The translations under genes and the position numbers were made by a program. From Euptelea pleiosperma (taxonomy: Eukaryota > Streptophyta > Magnoliopsida > Ranunculales > Eupteleaceae): 64,000 nucleotides of DNA. The DNA is taken from assembly GCA_035048495.1 (NCBI GenBank), contig CM068548.1:5144469-5208468 (forward strand), read 5' to 3'. Of the stretch, positions 45,105 to 54,979 are shown piece after piece. The stretch's first letter is position 1. Each line of letters opens with the position of its first letter. The notes below the pieces were generated by a model. The model saw only the letters and a program-made list of their open reading frames with translations. It was not told the origin of the DNA and made no database searches.

Positions 45105-45625
45105 CACAAAAAAGGAGCGAGAACCGATTGCCTTGGTCACCAAGTTCTTCTATACACGTGGTTCAATTTTATTGGTGTTCCAACAACTTATGACACTACA
45201 AATATCCATAAATCCATCACGTGGCACACTCCTTGAGCCCACTGACCCATGAATGATGGGCCCACTCCTTAATGGATCTACACCTAGAAATCAGCCTAAT
45301 TGGTGATCTCTATTTACCCAAAAAAAAAAAAATTGTTTGAATCCAACAGCTAGAAATTACCCCATGAAAAATGCTCGAATCCAACGGCTAGAGATCTCAA
45401 ATTAGGCTAATTTTAGGTGGTGGGCCAATCGTTCATGGGTCAGTGGGCCAAAAAGAGTGCCATGATCTATGTTTACCCCAAAAAAAATGCTTGAATCCAA
45501 CAGCTAGAAATTACCCCACGAAAAACGCTCGAATCCAACGGCTAGAGATCTTAAAATAGGCTAATTTTAGGTGGTGGGCCAATCATTCATGGGTCAGTGG
45601 GCCAAAAAGAGTGCCACTTGTGATC
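45105..45625. mobile_element. Foldback MITE copy with duplicated right arm
   Basis: The left arm (about 45220-45310) reads cacgtggcacactcctt, actgacccatgaatgatgg, atcagcctaattggtgat. Its inverse appears twice: about 45339-45475 and 45493-45625, a 154-bp-period direct repeat starting gaatccaacagctagaaa. The block upstream (45105-45205) matches part of the hAT MITE at 19870-19945. Confidence 0.7.
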
Positions 45626-45719
45626 CGTTTCATTTAAGTGCCCCGGGGCAACAATTGTTTTTCCCAATTATCAGAAGGTGACACGTTTCCGACATTTTAT
45701 TAAAAAAATTTAAAATTTT

Positions 45720-46080
45720 TAATGATCGAAAAAAGAAAAACAAGAAACTTTGTCGTTGCCCTTAATCGAGTACTCGAAAGACAGATTTATCAAAAGGTTA
45801 AGATTATCCGATCGAATCCACCGATCGATGGTTCTGACATTGATAGATATTTCAAGGTTAAGCTTGGATTTGCTTTTAAGTTGTTAATTAGGTTTAAATT
45901 AGGAAGAATTTAAAAATAGTTTTAAGTTTTTTTTAGTGGAATTAGGAAACAAAAAAGGACTTTGGGCAATAATCTTTAACTTATTCTCTTATCTTCTTTT
46001 TCTATGTTGGTCTCTCTTTTTATCTTCTTCTTTCTAGTGCTTATCTTAAGGACTCAAATGGGTCGGGTCTGACCCGGGTA
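45720..46080. repeat. Duplicated segment, copy A
   Basis: From gatcgaaaaaagaaaaac through aatcgagtactcgaaagac, gatagatatttc and tattctcttat to gggtcgggtctgacccg this matches 46640-47060 plus 48790-48905. The sequence has no recognised coding content, and the duplication is old. Confidence 0.6.
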
Positions 46081-46242
46081 TCCAGGCCTCTTGCATTACT
46101 CGACTAATCCCGTGGGACACGCAAGTCATCTCTTCCAAACGTGCCTGACGTACTGGGATAAATCTCAAGGGGTATGGCCGCCGAAGGAGTTTTGGACTCA
46201 TGAGCTCTTGCTTACTGAGGCAGGGTCCTGGCAATCTTGGTA

Positions 46243-46566
46243 ATGCGTGTTTGATTGCACAGAAAGAAAATTTTCTTTTCCCATGGAAATTTTTCTTGGA
46301 AAAATACATCTGATAGGTTTGTTTGATTGCACCCGAGAAAATATGCAATTTCCAATTATGTGAGAAAATAAGGATTTTTTTTTTTTCTCGTGTGGTAACC
46401 AATTCTCACCTATGTGGAAGGGAAATGAATTCCAGAGTTGGATGGGAAAATCTCATTTTCTTGGGAAAATTTTCTCAACATAAAATGGCTATCAAACAAG
46501 GAAAAATTACATTACGCTAAGAAAATACGATTATCCCACGGGAAAATTGGCAATCAAACACGCCCT
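46243..46566. mobile_element. Tourist-like MITE, GCGTGTTTGATTGC ends
   Basis: The inverted ends gcgtgtttgattgc and gcaatcaaacacgc are perfect, with TA or TTA/TAA at the borders. The interior is rich in ggaaaattttc-type inverted motifs. No coding capacity. GTGTTTG-type ends with a TA-rich duplication point to PIF/Harbinger, though the exact duplication is ambiguous. Confidence 0.65.
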
Positions 46567-46639
46567 TAGTGTGGTTCGAATGACGGGTCAATGTCATCCA
46601 TTAGACAAGGCACAAGCCAAATACCATGCTGATAGGCAT

Positions 46640-47060
46640 TTTTTTCATGATAAAAAAGAGAAAAACAAGAGAATTTGCCCCATAGTATCAATCGAGTACC
46701 CAAAAGACCAATTTGTCAAAAAAGTTCAAGATTATGGAGCGAACTGATCAATAACCATGAGATGGATAGGGCTAAGTGGAGTGAAAATGATTTTTCAAGC
46801 GATGGAAAATGAAAACTATTATCCGGCCCCATACGAGGTTTGTGAATAAGTGATTGTCTGAAATCGATGGTTTTGATACTGATAGATATTTCTAAATTAA
46901 CCTTGAATTTTTTAAGAGCTTTTCGCGTATTAATTAGAAAAAGTTTAAAATGATTTATATTTAAGAATTTTTAGTGGAATCACAAAGTTGAAGTTTGATA
47001 CTTAAAAATTAGAAAATAGAAAATGACTTTTGTCTAATTCTAGATAAAAGACTTGTAGAG
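46640..47060. repeat. Duplicated segment, copy B (left part)
   Basis: Shares atcgagtacccaaaagacc, tgatagatatttct and tttttagtggaat with copy A, in the same order. It is broken by an extra stretch near 46750-46860 and then by the Mutator MITE and tandem array, after which the match resumes near 48775. Confidence 0.55.
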
Positions 47061-47089
47061 TCATGACTTTATCTTACACTTTTTATTTA

Positions 47090-47917
47090 GGGAATTTTTG
47101 ACATACCCCCCATGTTATCTTTAAAATTTGACATACCCCCCCACGATTTGAAAAAGCTGACATACCCCCCTATGACTCAGTCCACTGTCATTTGACCAAT
47201 GTTGACCTGAGTTGACTACGAAATTTTGTACTAAAGGACGAAAGTACCCTTCTCTTCAACTTCAGAACCAGGGTTTGGGTTCCCAAATCAAACATGAAAA
47301 GACAAGATTAAAAATAAAAATTAAAACCCATGTAGGTAAACTTGAGATTTTTTATTTTATTTTTTGATGAATTAAATGAATATTGAGAAGAAAAAATACC
47401 CTCAAACAAAATAGATAAAGCTCATGAAGGAATATTTTAAAATTGAGAGAACCCATCTTTCCAAAATCCATGTCTCAAAAGCTTAAAATATAAATTGCTT
47501 TATCTTGCTTTAATTTTCATTTATATTAATGAAAATTTTAAAACTAAAATTTTATGCCGTTTTTTTTTTCTTTTTTTTTTAACCTTGGGTTTTAAATTAT
47601 TGCCGGAGTGGTGGCCAGCTGACCATGAGACTCCGGTGGGATGGTCTCCCGTGATGGGCGGCCAACCTATTGGAATCCCTTGGTTGCCCGTCCAGCTTAG
47701 CCGTTTGTGGGGTTTGGATTTTTTCTCAAACCCTTGTGTCAAAGGTTGAAGACAAGGGCATTTTTGCCATTTAGTAACAAATTTGGTAGTCAACTCTGGT
47801 CAACACTGGTCAAATGACCGTGGACCAGGTCATAGGGGGGTATGTCAGCTTTTTCAAATTGTGGGGGGGGTATGTCAAATTTTAAAGATAACATGGGGGG
47901 GTATGTCAAAAATTCCC
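47090..47917. mobile_element. Mutator-type MITE with long inverted ends
   Basis: Terminal inverted repeats of about 165 bp (47090-47253 and 47752-47917) start GGGAATTTTTGACAT and are highly similar. The perfect 9-bp repeat TTTTATTTA flanks the element (47081-47089 and 47918-47926), the Mutator hallmark. Each end contains a threefold repeat of gacatacccccc. The interior is AT-rich on the left and has a GC-rich stretch (about 47605-47720) with an open frame encoding WWPADHETPVGWSPVMGG on the plus strand. That could be captured host sequence (Pack-MULE) but I recognise no gene. Confidence 0.92.
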
Positions 47918-47930
47918 TTTTATTTATTAG

Positions 47931-48770
47931 TGGGTGGCCCGTGCCCCCATGGCACTCTCTCACAAAGTGTTTGCCAAAATCGAGTATGTGTGGCTGAGAT
48001 CCACCGTCCATTTGGGGGATAAGATCTTGGCCCTTCTTTGTTGAAGCTTATAAGAGGGGATATAGGAGGGGGAGACAACTTCCCTGTTTTGTTATATACT
48101 AGTAGGTGGCTTGTGCCCACGGTACTCTCCGATAGAGTGTTTACCAAAATCGGGTGTGAGTGGCTTAGATCCACCATCCATTTGGGGTTATAAGATCTGG
48201 GCCATCCTTTGTGAAGCCGATAAGAGGGGGAGACAATTTCCCTATTTTGTTATATAGATAGTGGGTGGCCCGTGCCCATGGCACTATATGACAAAGTATT
48301 TGTCAAAATCAGGTTTGAGAGGCTGAGATCCACCGTCATTTGGAGGATAAGATCTTGACCCTTCTGTGTTGAAACAAATAAGAGGAGGTATAAGTGGGGT
48401 AGACAACTTCCCTGTTTTGTTATATAGATGTGTGGGTGGCCCCTGCCTACGGCACTTTCCGACACAGTGTTTGTCAAAATCGGGTAGGAGTTAATCTCAG
48501 CCATCAATATGAAGCATAGTGGATTTCAGCCACTCATTATTGAAACCATATAAGGTAAGAGGGGGTGTAAGACAACCACTTTCACTTGTTATATAGATAG
48601 TGGGTTGCCCGTGCCCACGGCACTCCCCATCAAAGCATTTGCCTAAATTGGGTGTGAGTGGCTGAGATCCATTGTTTATTTTGGAGATAAGATCTTGGCC
48701 CTTCTTTGTTGAAACATATAAGAAGGGGTATAAGTGGGGAGACAACTTCCCTGTTTTGTTATATAGATAT
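47931..48770 (+). repeat. Five-unit tandem array, period about 168 bp
   Basis: Units start at 47931, 48103, 48262, 48433 and 48601 with tgggtggcccgtgccc-like wording, contain gccaaaatcgggtgtgag and gctgagatccaccgtcc, and end with cttccctgttttgttatat. Spacing is 159-172 bp. Inverted copies lie at 41.9-42.3 and 50.3 kb. The array starts immediately after the Mutator MITE's right target duplication. The junction phrase gttatatagat recurs between units. Confidence 0.9.
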
Positions 48771-48774
48771 TGTA

Positions 48775-48910
48775 ATTTCGAAAGAATAACAAATTTTAAA
48801 TTATTCTCTTATTTTATTTTTCTATGTTGCCTCTCTTTTTAATTTCTTCTCCGTAGTATTTATGGTCGAGGAATGAAATGGGCGGCGGGTCAGACCCGAG
48901 ATCTTACCCT
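48775..48910. repeat. Duplicated segment, copy B (right part)
   Basis: ttaaattattctcttat, tttctatgttg and gtcagacccga repeat wording at 45975-46075 of copy A, showing that the Mutator MITE and the array sit inside the duplicate. Confidence 0.5.
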
Positions 48911-49394
48911 CGACCAGAATCACGATTCCTTTTTTGTAGGGTTTAGATACTTTAAGATAGGATCCGAATCTAATTTCAGGTGCAGAGGTATGGGTCTTGG
49001 TTCCACTTGGATTCTTACTAATATGGATCCGACCCGTGTATATATATATAATTCCGATATGAATCTTCACTTAAGGATCATAGTTCTGATTCAAATTACG
49101 TGTTACGGATCTGAGTCGGATCTAAATATCGATTTTTTTTTTACTGTCCAAAACAACATAATTGGATGTTTACGGTCATCGCAACAATAATTGCCACGAG
49201 AGAGAAATGCATGCAAGTGCGACTTGACGCTGGAAATAGGAAACATATGGTGAGAAACAAAATAGAAAGCGGAAATGAATGAGAAACGACAAGGAAAATA
49301 TGTCGGTAACGCACACGATACAGCATTCAAATGTATTTAAGTGAAAATGAAAGCTAAAAGAAAAGCTTTTGAGAAATTAAAAAATTCAAAAAGT
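48911..49394. other. No gene seen
   Basis: Contains gatccgaatctaatttc, gatccgacccg and gatctgagtcggatc phrases typical of decayed hAT MITEs with pseudo-random GGATCC-like motifs. No clear ends. Confidence 0.4.
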
Positions 49395-49650
49395 TGACGG
49401 CCGTCATTTTCTGGAAAAAAAAAGTCCTTTATTTCCCGTTATAAATTTTATTGAAATTTTGAAATTCAAATTTTGAATTTTGAATTTTGAATTTTGAATT
49501 TTGAATTTTAGCGCCATTTTTTTCTGTTATTTTCCTATTTTTTTTTTTTTCGTTTTTGGCCCTATGCGTTAGAATCCGTTATAACAAAAATATAAACGGT
49601 AACGCCCCCAGTCCCTTATACCGTTATAACGGTCCCTTTTAAACCTTTGG
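49395..49650. mobile_element. AACGG/CCGTT-rich element, copy 3
   Basis: Inverse orientation to copy 1: gacggccgtcattttct at the left, caaattttgaatttt repeats in the middle, then cggtaacgcccccagtccc and gttataacggtcccttttaa at the right. The gcgccattttttt phrase matches copy 1 (aaaaaatggcgc) inverted. Confidence 0.65.
49471..49505. repeat. (TTTTGAA)5 minisatellite
   Basis: Five perfect heptamer units at the place where other copies of the AACGG family have a single caaattttgaaaattgaaa stretch, so it is a local expansion. Confidence 0.92.
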
Positions 49651-50261
49651 TTTAACTCTAGGTTAACCCTAGTTAAAAAAAACAATTTAACTATAACGAC
49701 AACGACAACGACATAAGATAATATAATAATCTTAAAAGAAAAAAGATTATTTGTAAGGAGACATGCTCTTTAGGCTTTAGCTTTGTGTAATATGTTAAGG
49801 AGCATGGGAACGTGGGTACACCACTTTGAGGGTCCCACAATGGGGGGCTGTGATACCACTCTATTGCGACCGTACAAACAGCTCACTAATGCGGATTAAA
49901 AGAGTACGGCAAGTGAGACATCTTTCTTAATTAATATTTTATGTTTAGCTTAAAGCAAACCCTTTTTTTGTCAAAGTTAAGCATATAATAATGCTTTTTT
50001 AATGTTGTCTATTACTTATTGCAACACTGTATGGACCCAGTTTTTTTTATGAACCGGGTCGGACCGGTTCAACTGGTGCGCTCGTTTCGAAAAACGGCCC
50101 ATTATCGACTTGGGATTTTATTATTATCTCAATTTTTTGTTTTAATAAAAATAAATATATTTCCCTTTAATCAGTTATTTTTTATTGACCTAGTCCAGTT
50201 TAATTATTGTCAAGGTTTTAAATCGACTGTTAAAAACGGTCAGCTAACGTTAATGTTATGA
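49651..50261. other. No gene seen
   Basis: A degenerate element with ccggttcaactgg and ggttttaaatcg phrases occupies about 50035-50230 and resembles the MITE-like sequence at 31270. A short trinucleotide-like run acgacaacgacaacgac lies near 49695. Confidence 0.4.
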
Positions 50262-50418
50262 CCCAAGGGAGAGCTCAGTTGTCTCCCCCATTTATAGGCT
50301 TCAATAAAGAGGGGCCAAGATCTTATCCCCTAATTGGACTGTGGACCTCTGCCACTCATACCTGATTTTGACAAATGTTTTGTTGGGGAGTGCCGTGGGC
50401 ACGGGCCACCCACTAGTT
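50262..50418 (-). repeat. Single copy of the 168-bp repeat unit
   Basis: Reverse complement of the array unit: ttgtctcccccatttata, then gatcttatcccc, a cctgattttgacaaatg phrase and gggcacgggccacccac. It interrupts or abuts an AACGG-type element. Confidence 0.85.
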
Positions 50419-50635
50419 ATAAACAACGGTTGAAGTAAAAAAAAGTCAGAATATTACTTCTTATTTTACTTTTTTAAAAATAACCTGATATCGAAAAACA
50501 GGCAACTCTTCTGGGTTGCATCCGAAGGCATGAGAAGGGATGTTTTTATGTCAGCACCAGAAGCCCAAGCTCGTGGAATTGTTGATCTTGTAGTGGTTGA
50601 AAATACCGGGGATTTCACGTAAATTCGTGATTCCA

Positions 50636-50772
50636 TAATAACGGCTGTTATTTTTGTTGTGTGACTGTTATAAAGCTATAACCCATTTTTCAGATTTGGG
50701 AGTTATTTTTTGAAATATTGTAATGCAATCAGGCCGTTACTGTTATAACGGCTGTTTTTTTAAAACCATGGT
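50636..50772. mobile_element. AACGG/CCGTT-rich element, copy 4 (short)
   Basis: Contains taacggctgttattt, caggccgttactgttataac and ends ggctgtttttttaaaaccatgg, the same right end as copies 1 and 5. The left end is reduced. Confidence 0.55.
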
Positions 50773-51033
50773 TATTGGTTCAAATTTTAAATACACTGGA
50801 TGAACCTTAAACCCGGTTCTACTAGCAAATCACCAATTAACTAGAACACAACCAGGTTTACAAAAAAAATCTAGTACACAACCATATGTGGTAGAGCCCA
50901 CCCACGTGCCCATTTAGAAAATACTCTATGATTTGAAAATCAACACGGCAAAACTAATCGTAGCCGTTCAATCTATCGGGTTTTTTTTGGGCGGCTTAGA
51001 AACTGGCAAAATTAGGTGATGTCCGAGTAAATC
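50773..51033. other. No gene seen
   Basis: Intergenic sequence between two MITEs without supported features. Confidence 0.45.
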
Positions 51034-51378
51034 TTACCTGACCACCCACAATATAATCCACGTGGCAGTCTCTTAGAGGACAATGACCGTGTAGATGTTT
51101 GGCCAATCCCTAGATAGACCTATAAACCAAAAATCAACCTGATCAATGATTTCTAAGAGTTAGTTGAAGTCATTTTTTCATGGGTTGATTTTAATCATAG
51201 GAATTTGAGCATTATTTACTATTATTTGGGTACAAAAATCCAAAGGTTTGAAAACGCTAATCAGGCTGATTTTTTAGGTTTGTAGGTCCACTTAGGGATT
51301 GGCCAAACATCCATACGGTCAGCCGTCAGCGTACTCTACGAGTGCACCACGTGGCTTATATTATGGGTGGTCAGGCAA
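51034..51378. mobile_element. Foldback MITE, most complete copy
   Basis: The terminal inverted repeats begin cctgaccaccca and continue through aatataatccacgtgg; the right end reads ccacgtggcttatattatggg then tggtcagg. Inside are the family arms: left gatgtttggccaatccctag, aatcaacctgatcaatgatt, and right the inverse. It is about 340 bp with a nearly full-length hairpin and no coding capacity. No flanking duplication was evident, so the superfamily remains open. Confidence 0.8.
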
Positions 51379-52049
51379 GTTGGTCTACGAGTTGACTGAC
51401 TTTGGTTGACGTTCTTTATGGTCTACTGACTATCGTCTTCAACAGTGAAGTAATATTACGAAAATGCCATCGAAAGCGACATACTTGTTTTGCTGTCTAA
51501 TAACTCCCCGACAAATATCCGGTCCAAAATCAGGACACTAAAAATATTTTAAAGATTTGAAAAAGCAACAGCTGTGATCGAAACTCAACACGCTATCAAA
51601 ACATTCTAAAACCCAGCTACATAATAATGACCCCTGTTTTTTCATATAATTACAATAAAGCCCTTGAAAACGACCTACTTTGTTTTAGATTTACTCCTGC
51701 TCGTTAGAGAATATCCGGTGCAAAATCGGAAAAATGGATTTATTTTTTCTACAATTTTATAGTAATTTAAGCTTTGTAAGTACTGTAGTAGTGAATAAAA
51801 AGGACTTACTCAAAAGGCAAAGGAACTTTACTTAAGTACTTGAAGCTCTGCCAGCTGTCAAAAGCAGGAGTTGTGGAGTGAGAGGGTCCCACTCGAAAGG
51901 ACTATGTTCCTAACTTCCGCATTGTTTTGTTTTTTGTTTCTTGAGGGCTACAACTTATAAAAAAAGACGAAAAGTCTTGAACAAGTGCCTCCCCCATAAA
52001 AGAAAAAGTGTATTTTTGAAAGTAATTAGTAGTGCCCTACAAAGTTTAA
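51379..52049. other. No gene; diverged internal duplication
   Basis: Two stretches (about 51476-51540 and 51670-51735) share gcgacatacttgttttgct / acgacctactttgtttta and atatccggtNcaaaatc wording about 190 bp apart, a weak direct duplication. No coding content. Confidence 0.45.
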
Positions 52050-52275
52050 AAAGGGGCCGTCCGTAACCGTATAACGGATTAGGGGTGTTACCATTTTCCG
52101 TTATAATGGTCGTTATAACGGATTGTAATACACAGAAAAATAACGGAAAAAAAACGGTCCTAAAGTTCAAATTCACAACGGAAATAAGTTACGTTTTTTT
52201 CAGAAAATAACGGTTGTTAAAACGGTACATAACATGACGGGGGAGTTAAAACGGGCCGTTTTTTAAACCATGGTG
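52050..52275. mobile_element. AACGG/CCGTT-rich element, copy 5
   Basis: Starts aaagtttaaaaaggggccgt, has aggggtgttaccattttccg and repeated ttataacgga, and ends gggccgttttttaaaccatgg. The ends are imperfect inverted repeats as in copy 1. Confidence 0.7.
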
Positions 52276-54319
52276 CGTCCCTACACATCAAAAGTTATAT
52301 GCATTTTATCTCTACCCTTAGTTGGATAGAAGGATCCACATGGCCAAACATCGGGTCAAAATTTATGTAGATAGAAGGTTCGATTCCACCGATGATTAGA
52401 TATTTTGACGTGGGGATCAACAGATATATCTTTATCAACCGTCTGATGCAGGTGATCAGTTAGACATCCAGGACTAAGGTTGTTAATGGTTCAGGTTCAA
52501 TTTGGATTAGGGTAGATCTAAAACCGGGTCGGGGCGATCCATGCATGATCTATTTTAATAATATTGGATTCAGATCATTACGAATTGGATCAAAACCGAT
52601 CTGATAGCTTATTGGATCACGATTCCTAGATCTAGGCCTAATGTTATCGGATTCGGATCAGCGGGGCCCAACTAAGATTTGGCCCTTTGATCATCTTAAC
52701 AGTATTTTAACAGTCAATGGAGGATGATACAAATAGGTTTTGATCATAAGGTTTGATTAATCTTGGATAGGGTAGTTCAAAGCGATCGAGGTTAACGATC
52801 ATTTAAATGATAGTAAAAATTAGATCGGAGGATCGTCACCATCCACTTAATCAATTCGTTTCAGGACCACCAACATTATCAACCGTTAAATTGTGGACAT
52901 CAAGTAGATAGATTGTAAATGCAACATAATGGGCTATGACCTACCAAGATGTGACTGGTTTGATGGATGATCTTACAAATGTGTGGCTCTAAGCTTCCTT
53001 GATCAGAAGAGTATAGGCTCATTTGAATTTGGGTGTCTAAATCGTCAAATGAATTAAATGGATAATAAATATGGATTGTGTTTTCTGGTATTTCTGCAAC
53101 AAACCCTCGGAAAATAAGCATAAATAGTTAGACCCCCCTATAATTTGCAAAAACTTGAGAGATGCTCCCCCTTAACCGTCACTCTCAATCGGTGATTGGT
53201 AGGGAAACATAACGCACCTTTAATGGCCATGAACTAACCCAAATGTCACAGTGAAAATACGACAAATACTCCAAGCATATTAAATGACATTTTTGCCCTC
53301 ATTACGAACGGCACATAGAAGAGGGCAGTGTGGTGGACCACTAGTTTATATACATGTGGCAGACACATATTCAATCTTAGAGCAACTCCAACCAGGGTCT
53401 TCAAAAATTAGCTTTAGAAAATGAGTCTTCATTAAATTTGACGATGGAGACACCCCTTCAAAAAGTGTTGAACTCCTGCCGGCCCATCTTCAAAAAAACA
53501 TCTTTGGAGTCAAAAGGACAGAAAAGAAATTTTAAAAAGATACGAAAGGAATTAAATATTTTCAAGAGATTACTAAAAGGATAAAAATGAAAACTCTAAA
53601 AAGCAAAAAAGTAGATCTCTATATTTGGAGTTAGATAATAGAGATCTTTATATTTTGAGTCACAAATAGAGATAGAGGGGCTGGCTTCAAATTTGGAACC
53701 GATTATAGAGTTGGGTTGGAGTTGGATTTCAAAAAAATATCTGTATATTTGAAGATATAGAGGCCAATTCGAAGTCAACTATTAATTTGCTTCCAAAACA
53801 ATGTAAACAAAGCTAGCAGACTACGACGCATATAGGTTCTTCATCCTTCATTGTTAAAAATCGTAATTTGAATGCCAATTCAATATTAGCATACCATCCA
53901 AAAAATAAAGTCCGTAGAAAAAAAAATCGTCAGTAACACTAGTTTTTCTATGTATTTGCAAAAGAAAACAAAGGGATGGGCTAGGTGGTATGGCCTGAGC
54001 ACCCAGTTGACAGAGTAATTGAGAGCAATGATATGTCTCCCTGTTGAAAGGAAAATGATTCTTAAGGGAACCCAAACTATATAGTTGATTTTGAAAAGGT
54101 AGGGGTTCCTTAAGTGAGACCTAAACTTATTATGACTGATTTTGAAGAAGCAAGGGTTCCTTAAAGAGACTAAAATTATACGATAATGGCAAGACAGATT
54201 TAAGGATCCGTCTAGTAACCAAATATGGATTTGGAATTGAAAATGGAATTCTAGAATTTTTAATTTCTCGGAATTTGAATTCCACGAATTGAAATTTTTT
54301 ATTTTTGGTTGCACCGTAG
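52276..54319. other. No gene; probable decayed MITEs
   Basis: Around 52480-52690 degenerate ggattcggatc/gatccNN motifs suggest a hAT MITE. Around 53382-53725 the phrases gagcaactccaacc and ggttggagttg are imperfect inverted repeats of a possible MITE. Neither has a confirmed target duplication. Open frames on the minus strand at 53.6-54.3 kb show no domain. Confidence 0.4.
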
Positions 54320-54660
54320 AATAAAACGGCCATTTTTTTATTTTAACGGCCATTAAAATCGTTTAAACAGCCGTTTAATTCTAAAATTTTTTGTGAAAAA
54401 AATGGTCATTAAATCCGTTTTCTGTTAAAATCCGTTTAATTTTCGTTAAATTCTATTTTTTTTAATTTTCAAATTTCAAAATTTGAATTTCAATGCCATT
54501 TTTTCTATTTTTTCCGTTAAAATCCGTTAAATTCCATTTTTTTTTTTCATTTTTGCCCCTAGCCATTTCAATCCGTTTTAACAGCCATTTAAATGGTTTA
54601 AACGGTAACACCCCCAGTCCGTTTAACCATTAAAACTGTCTCCTTTAAACCTTGCTTTTG
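54320..54660. mobile_element. AACGG/CCGTT-rich element, copy 6
   Basis: Inverse orientation to copy 1: ataaaacggccattttttt at the left, ccgtttaattctaaaat, then tttaaacggtaacaccccca, and gtctcctttaaaccttgc at the right, which is the exact inverse type of the copy 1 left end gcaaggtttaaaggag. Confidence 0.72.
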
Positions 54661-54979
54661 GATATATAACATAATTGAATTTTCTATCTATCTATATAAG
54701 AGAAATATTATCTCATGCATGTTGTAGACCTACAAAATAATTAATAAAGTTAAAATAATTTAATAAATAAATAAATTTTTTACCATGATTAACCCACGTC
54801 AAAATCTCAATGGCTTAAGCTTACATGGCACATGATATAACAAATACGGATGTCAATCATCAACATTGATGATGGACTACATTATAAGCTATGTGGTAGA
54901 AAAGTCTCGGTTGTCAATCCCATGAATACTTAGTTTTCTGTAAATTTAAATCGTTAAGTTAGGAGTTCGCTAAAAATTG

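Noticed and set aside
47495..47749. A small protein gene inside the Mutator MITE
   Set aside because: The first half of the frame is AT-rich noise. Only the WWPADHETP part has unusual composition, and no homologous domain is known to me.
47931..48770. CRISPR-like array
   Set aside because: Regular spacing is present, but the whole 168-bp unit is conserved with no short repeat and unique spacers, in a plant nuclear context.
53886..54353. A 155-codon minus-strand open frame
   Set aside because: AT-rich sequence with no recognisable domain that ends in an AACGG-type element; treated as chance.
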